The notes under the pieces: model-generated
Told to the model about the DNA's origin: nothing
The model's database searches: none
What the model saw: only the letters and a program-made list of their open reading frames with translations
Shown: positions 62,024 through 64,000 of the stretch, piece by piece
How the letters are laid out: each line of letters opens with the position of its first letter
Position numbering within the stretch: position 1 is the first letter of the stretch
From: Zobellella maritima
GTDB taxonomy: Bacteria; Pseudomonadota; Gammaproteobacteria; Enterobacterales; Aeromonadaceae
Direction of reading: 5' to 3'
NCBI RefSeq assembly: GCF_003075035.1
Contig: NZ_QCZE01000001.1
Span: forward strand, 816,187 to 880,186
Length of the DNA: 64,000 nucleotides
Made by a program: the position numbers and the translations under genes

Positions 62024-62223
62024 CGTGTGTAGCAGGCTCGCGCTCGGGCCGGGCCCCATCACCCCCTATCGCGCCGGGGCCGACGCTCCTACAGCACACC
62101 TCGGAGCCCGGCATATCCCTGTTGGGCGGGTTTTAACCCGACGGCTCGCGGTCAGAATCAATTCTGTTGTAGGTCGGGTTTCACCCCAACAAGTCGTGGT
62201 CGGAATAAATTCCGATCTACCCG
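62024..62223. repeat. REP-like and family-2 palindromic repeats
   Basis: A REP-like half pair, GCTCGCGCTCGGGCCGGGCC and GGGCCGACGCTCCTACAGCA at 62077-62096, precedes a run of family-2 elements (GGTCAGAATCAATTCTG, GTTGGGCGGGTTTTAACCCG, GGTCGGAATAAATTCCGA) to 62223. These lie in the gap between the porin and the convergent TraR-like gene. Confidence 0.7.
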
Positions 62224-62251
62224 CTTCCCTCCATTCCCCCATCCCCAGGGA

Positions 62252-62638
62252 TTACAGCTCCCATATCCCATGCTGGGCCTTGTAATATTTTTCTTCGCAG
62301 TGGTCACAGCGCTGGCGACAGGGATCCTGCCATAACTGCGCGGCAGTCAGCGGCGCCTCGCAGTCGCTACACAGGCCATACAGGCCCAGCCGCCACTGGC
62401 AGAGGGCGGCATCCAGCTGCTTGAGCAGCTTGATCCGGGGGGCTAGCTGGGGCCAGGCCTGCAGTGCCGGGTGATCGGCCCATTCATCCGCCGGCAGGGT
62501 AAGCAGCTGGCCGGCCAGCCCTGCATCCAGGGCACGCACTGCCTGCAAGAATGCCCGGCGCCGTTGCCGGGCCTGCGCCTGTAACTTCGCCGCTAACTGC
62601 TTGTCTGTTACTATCTTGTTCATCTGGACACCCGACAT
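62252..62638 (-). CDS. TraR/DksA-family zinc-finger protein
   Basis: A 123-128 residue protein with a C-terminal zinc finger, LYGLCSDCEAPLTAAQLWQDPCRQRCDHCEEKY, the C-x2-C-x(17)-C-x2-C arrangement of DksA/TraR. The N-terminal part is helical (KLQAQARQRRRAFLQAVRALDAG). Length is close to other TraR-type proteins. Two starts are possible (62638 or 62623); both have weak Shine-Dalgarno sequences. It may modulate RNA polymerase, but the DksA tip Asp residues are not obvious. Stand-alone gene before dusC. Confidence 0.83.
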   Translation of the reverse strand: MSGVQMNKIVTDKQLAAKLQAQARQRRRAFLQAVRALDAGLAGQLLTLPADEWADHPALQAWPQLAPRIKLLKQLDAALCQWRLGLYGLCSDCEAPLTAAQLWQDPCRQRCDHCEEKYYKAQHGIWEL

Positions 62639-62692
62639 TGTGATACCAGCAGCCAGTATAGGGGCGGGGACCGGCTACAAGGATGATACAAG

Positions 62693-63622
62693 TCAAAGGC
62701 GGTGCAGTATCTGCTGGATCTCGTCAGCCCGCTTGAGGGTGCGGATCTGCAGGAACAAGGCAGCGGCTTGCGAGTACTGCAATTTTAAATAGCTCAGCCA
62801 CTGCTTGACCCGGTTGGGGTAGTAGACGCCCTTGTCGCCGGTGATTTCCTGCCGGGAATAGTCCAGCAACAGGCGGACGACCTCCGGCCAGGCGAGTGGC
62901 TGCTGGCCGGCCTTGATGACCGCTGCCAGGTTGGGCAGGGCCAGGGCGCCGCGGCCCAGCATCAGGCTGGAGCCGCCGCTCTCGGCCCTGGCCCGGCGGG
63001 CATCGGCGGCATTCCAGATCTCGCCGTTGGTGATCACCGGGATGGCAATGGCCCTGCGGATTTCTGCAATATGATGCCAGTAGGCGGGGGGACGGTAACC
63101 GTCCCGCTTGCTGCGGGCATGCACCGCCAGTTCATCTACACCACCCTCATAGAGGGCCTGGCTGTTTTCCAGGTAGCTGTCCCGTTCATCAATCCCCAGC
63201 CGGATCTTGGCACTGACCGGCAGGTGGGCCGGCACGGCGGCGCGTACCGCACAGGCGATGCGATAGAGCTGCTCGCTGTCGGCCAGCAGGGCGGCACCGC
63301 CCCTGTGTTTGTTGACTGTCTTGGCCGGGCAGCCGAAGTTGAGATCGATGCCGTTGGCTCCCAGTCGGCAGGCCTGGGCGGCGTTTTCCGCCAGCCAGTC
63401 GGCATCTTGTCCCAATAGCTGGATGCGTACCGGCGTGCCGCTGGGTGTCGTGCACTCCTGGTGCAATTCGGGGCACAGGCGATAAAAAACCCGTGCGGGC
63501 AGGCGCATATCCACCACCCGAATAAACTCGGTGACGCACAGATCGTAAGGATTGATACGGGTGAGCAGATCCCGCATCAGGTGGTCAAGCACCCCTTCCA
63601 TCGGGGCTAAAATCAGGCGCAT
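62693..63622 (-). CDS. dusC: tRNA-dihydrouridine(16) synthase DusC
   Basis: A 309-residue FMN enzyme: MRLILAPMEGVLDHLMRDLLT with the DusC-type PMEGV, VTEFIRV, GIDLNFGCPAKTVNKHRGGA with the catalytic Cys (in NFGCPAK), and VHARSKRDGYRPPAYW. The GRGAL motif (MLGRGALALPNL) is in the C-terminal FMN-phosphate site. These features fit DusC of E. coli. It reduces uridine 16 in tRNA. Lone gene; REP elements are absent here. Confidence 0.95.
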   Translation of the reverse strand: MRLILAPMEGVLDHLMRDLLTRINPYDLCVTEFIRVVDMRLPARVFYRLCPELHQECTTPSGTPVRIQLLGQDADWLAENAAQACRLGANGIDLNFGCPAKTVNKHRGGAALLADSEQLYRIACAVRAAVPAHLPVSAKIRLGIDERDSYLENSQALYEGGVDELAVHARSKRDGYRPPAYWHHIAEIRRAIAIPVITNGEIWNAADARRARAESGGSSLMLGRGALALPNLAAVIKAGQQPLAWPEVVRLLLDYSRQEITGDKGVYYPNRVKQWLSYLKLQYSQAAALFLQIRTLKRADEIQQILHRL

Positions 63623-63780
63623 AGGGGCTCGGCAAAAGCCGGCATCTTAAAGCCATACGCCGGATGCGACAAGCGCAAAGCCGGAAGATCAGGGAATGGG
63701 GAATGGGGGATGGCTCCAATCCCCGTTTCTGCTTTCCGCCCATGGCTGTTATGCTAAAGGCGTTTGCAGAGGAGGTCGTT

Positions 63781-64000
63781 ATGCGCATACTGTTTGCCCT
63801 GCTTGGCAGCCTGTCCCTGGGTCTGGGGGTTCTGGGCGCTTTCTTGCCGGTGCTGCCGACCACGCCCTTTGTCCTGCTTTCGGCCTTCCTGTTTGGCAAA
63901 TCCTCCCCCCGGGTACATAGCTGGTTGCTCCATCATCCCTGGTTTGGCGGCATGATCCAGGACTGGCAGCAGTGCCGGGGCCTGCGTCCCCGTGTCCGTC
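63781..64000 (+). CDS. DUF454 (YbaN-like) inner-membrane protein, cut by the window end
   Basis: Only the first 73 codons are present: MRILFALLGSLSLGLGVLGA, FLPVLPTTPFVLLSAFLFGKSS and HHPWFGGMIQDW, which is the DUF454 pattern (two or three helices then a short loop). GAGGAGG is 6 nt upstream of the ATG. The remaining C-terminus lies beyond the window. No functional assignment is possible for this family. Confidence 0.88.
   Translation, partial: MRILFALLGSLSLGLGVLGAFLPVLPTTPFVLLSAFLFGKSSPRVHSWLLHHPWFGGMIQDWQQCRGLRPRVR

Overview
The window is a stretch of chromosome from a Gram-negative marine gammaproteobacterium. Evidence: an OmpU/OmpC-like porin with a terminal Phe, monomeric NADP-isocitrate dehydrogenase, DusC, a DinG-type helicase, a DUF2057 lipid-free periplasmic protein, TRAP-TAXI transport, an arsenosugar-type operon and a DddP-like DMSP-lyase relative. 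The mix fits Aeromonadales such as Oceanimonas, Oceanisphaera or Zobellella, but that is inference from gene content, not a database match. The core regions look GC-rich; several accessory genes (1-4 kb, 24-26.7 kb, 49.1-49.5 kb) are visibly more AT-rich. No rRNA, tRNA or CRISPR array was recognised.

Left arm (1-19 kb) is an accessory catabolic region. It holds a TRAP-TAXI importer, an RraA-family aldolase-like protein, a COG3618-type amidohydrolase (plus a decayed second copy), an ABC carbohydrate importer whose ATPase (6460) is separated from its binding protein and permeases (11864-15070), a cobalamin-independent methionine-synthase-like zinc alkyltransferase, four genes for SnoaL/NTF2-like proteins (three of them two-domain) and an AraC regulator. 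A shared upstream motif (core TGCATNCGTAGTA) occurs before at least four and perhaps five of the transcription units, so the whole set looks like one regulon for an unidentified substrate. This is one of two strong candidates for an undescribed system.

19-30.5 kb: icd with its terminator, a frameshifted LysR gene divergent from a DddP-like M24 gene that carries an internal deletion and a frameshift, a dicarboxylate/amino-acid symporter, then a trans-3-hydroxy-L-proline module (Cys/Thr-type proline racemase homologue and an ornithine cyclodeaminase/pyrroline-2-carboxylate reductase homologue with a divergent AraC regulator), and a GGDEF-EAL protein.

31-44.3 kb: a periplasmic c-type cytochrome whose haem module is sandwiched between two long Cys-rich NPCAAK/NPCAA repeat blocks (29 repeat cysteines), an uncharacterised His-rich protein, a decayed GST, a thioredoxin-like protein with a CcdA-like thiol transporter, an SSS symporter with a translationally coupled metallophosphoesterase, and on the other strand a tightly overlapping arsenosugar-type operon: arsS, TVP38-FAD disulfide reductase fusion, two glycosyltransferases and an FAD oxidoreductase. 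An ECF sigma factor and a zf-HC2 anti-sigma lie just upstream. The adjacency of a super-thiol cytochrome, thiol-delivery proteins and arsenic-sugar genes is the second candidate system.

44.7-64 kb is more ordinary: an Orn/Lys/Arg decarboxylase, a DUF938 methyltransferase, a FemAB-like GNAT protein, a YjiH-like membrane protein, a complete oppABCDF operon, DUF2057, a TSUP exporter coupled to a DinG-like helicase, a porin, a TraR/DksA zinc-finger protein, dusC, and the start of a DUF454 gene. REP-like palindromic repeats with a GGGAGGCGCGACCTCGCGGCGA-type core (here given only as a consensus; variants differ) lie in at least seven intergenic gaps, including a 108-bp direct repeat at 47.7-47.9 kb.
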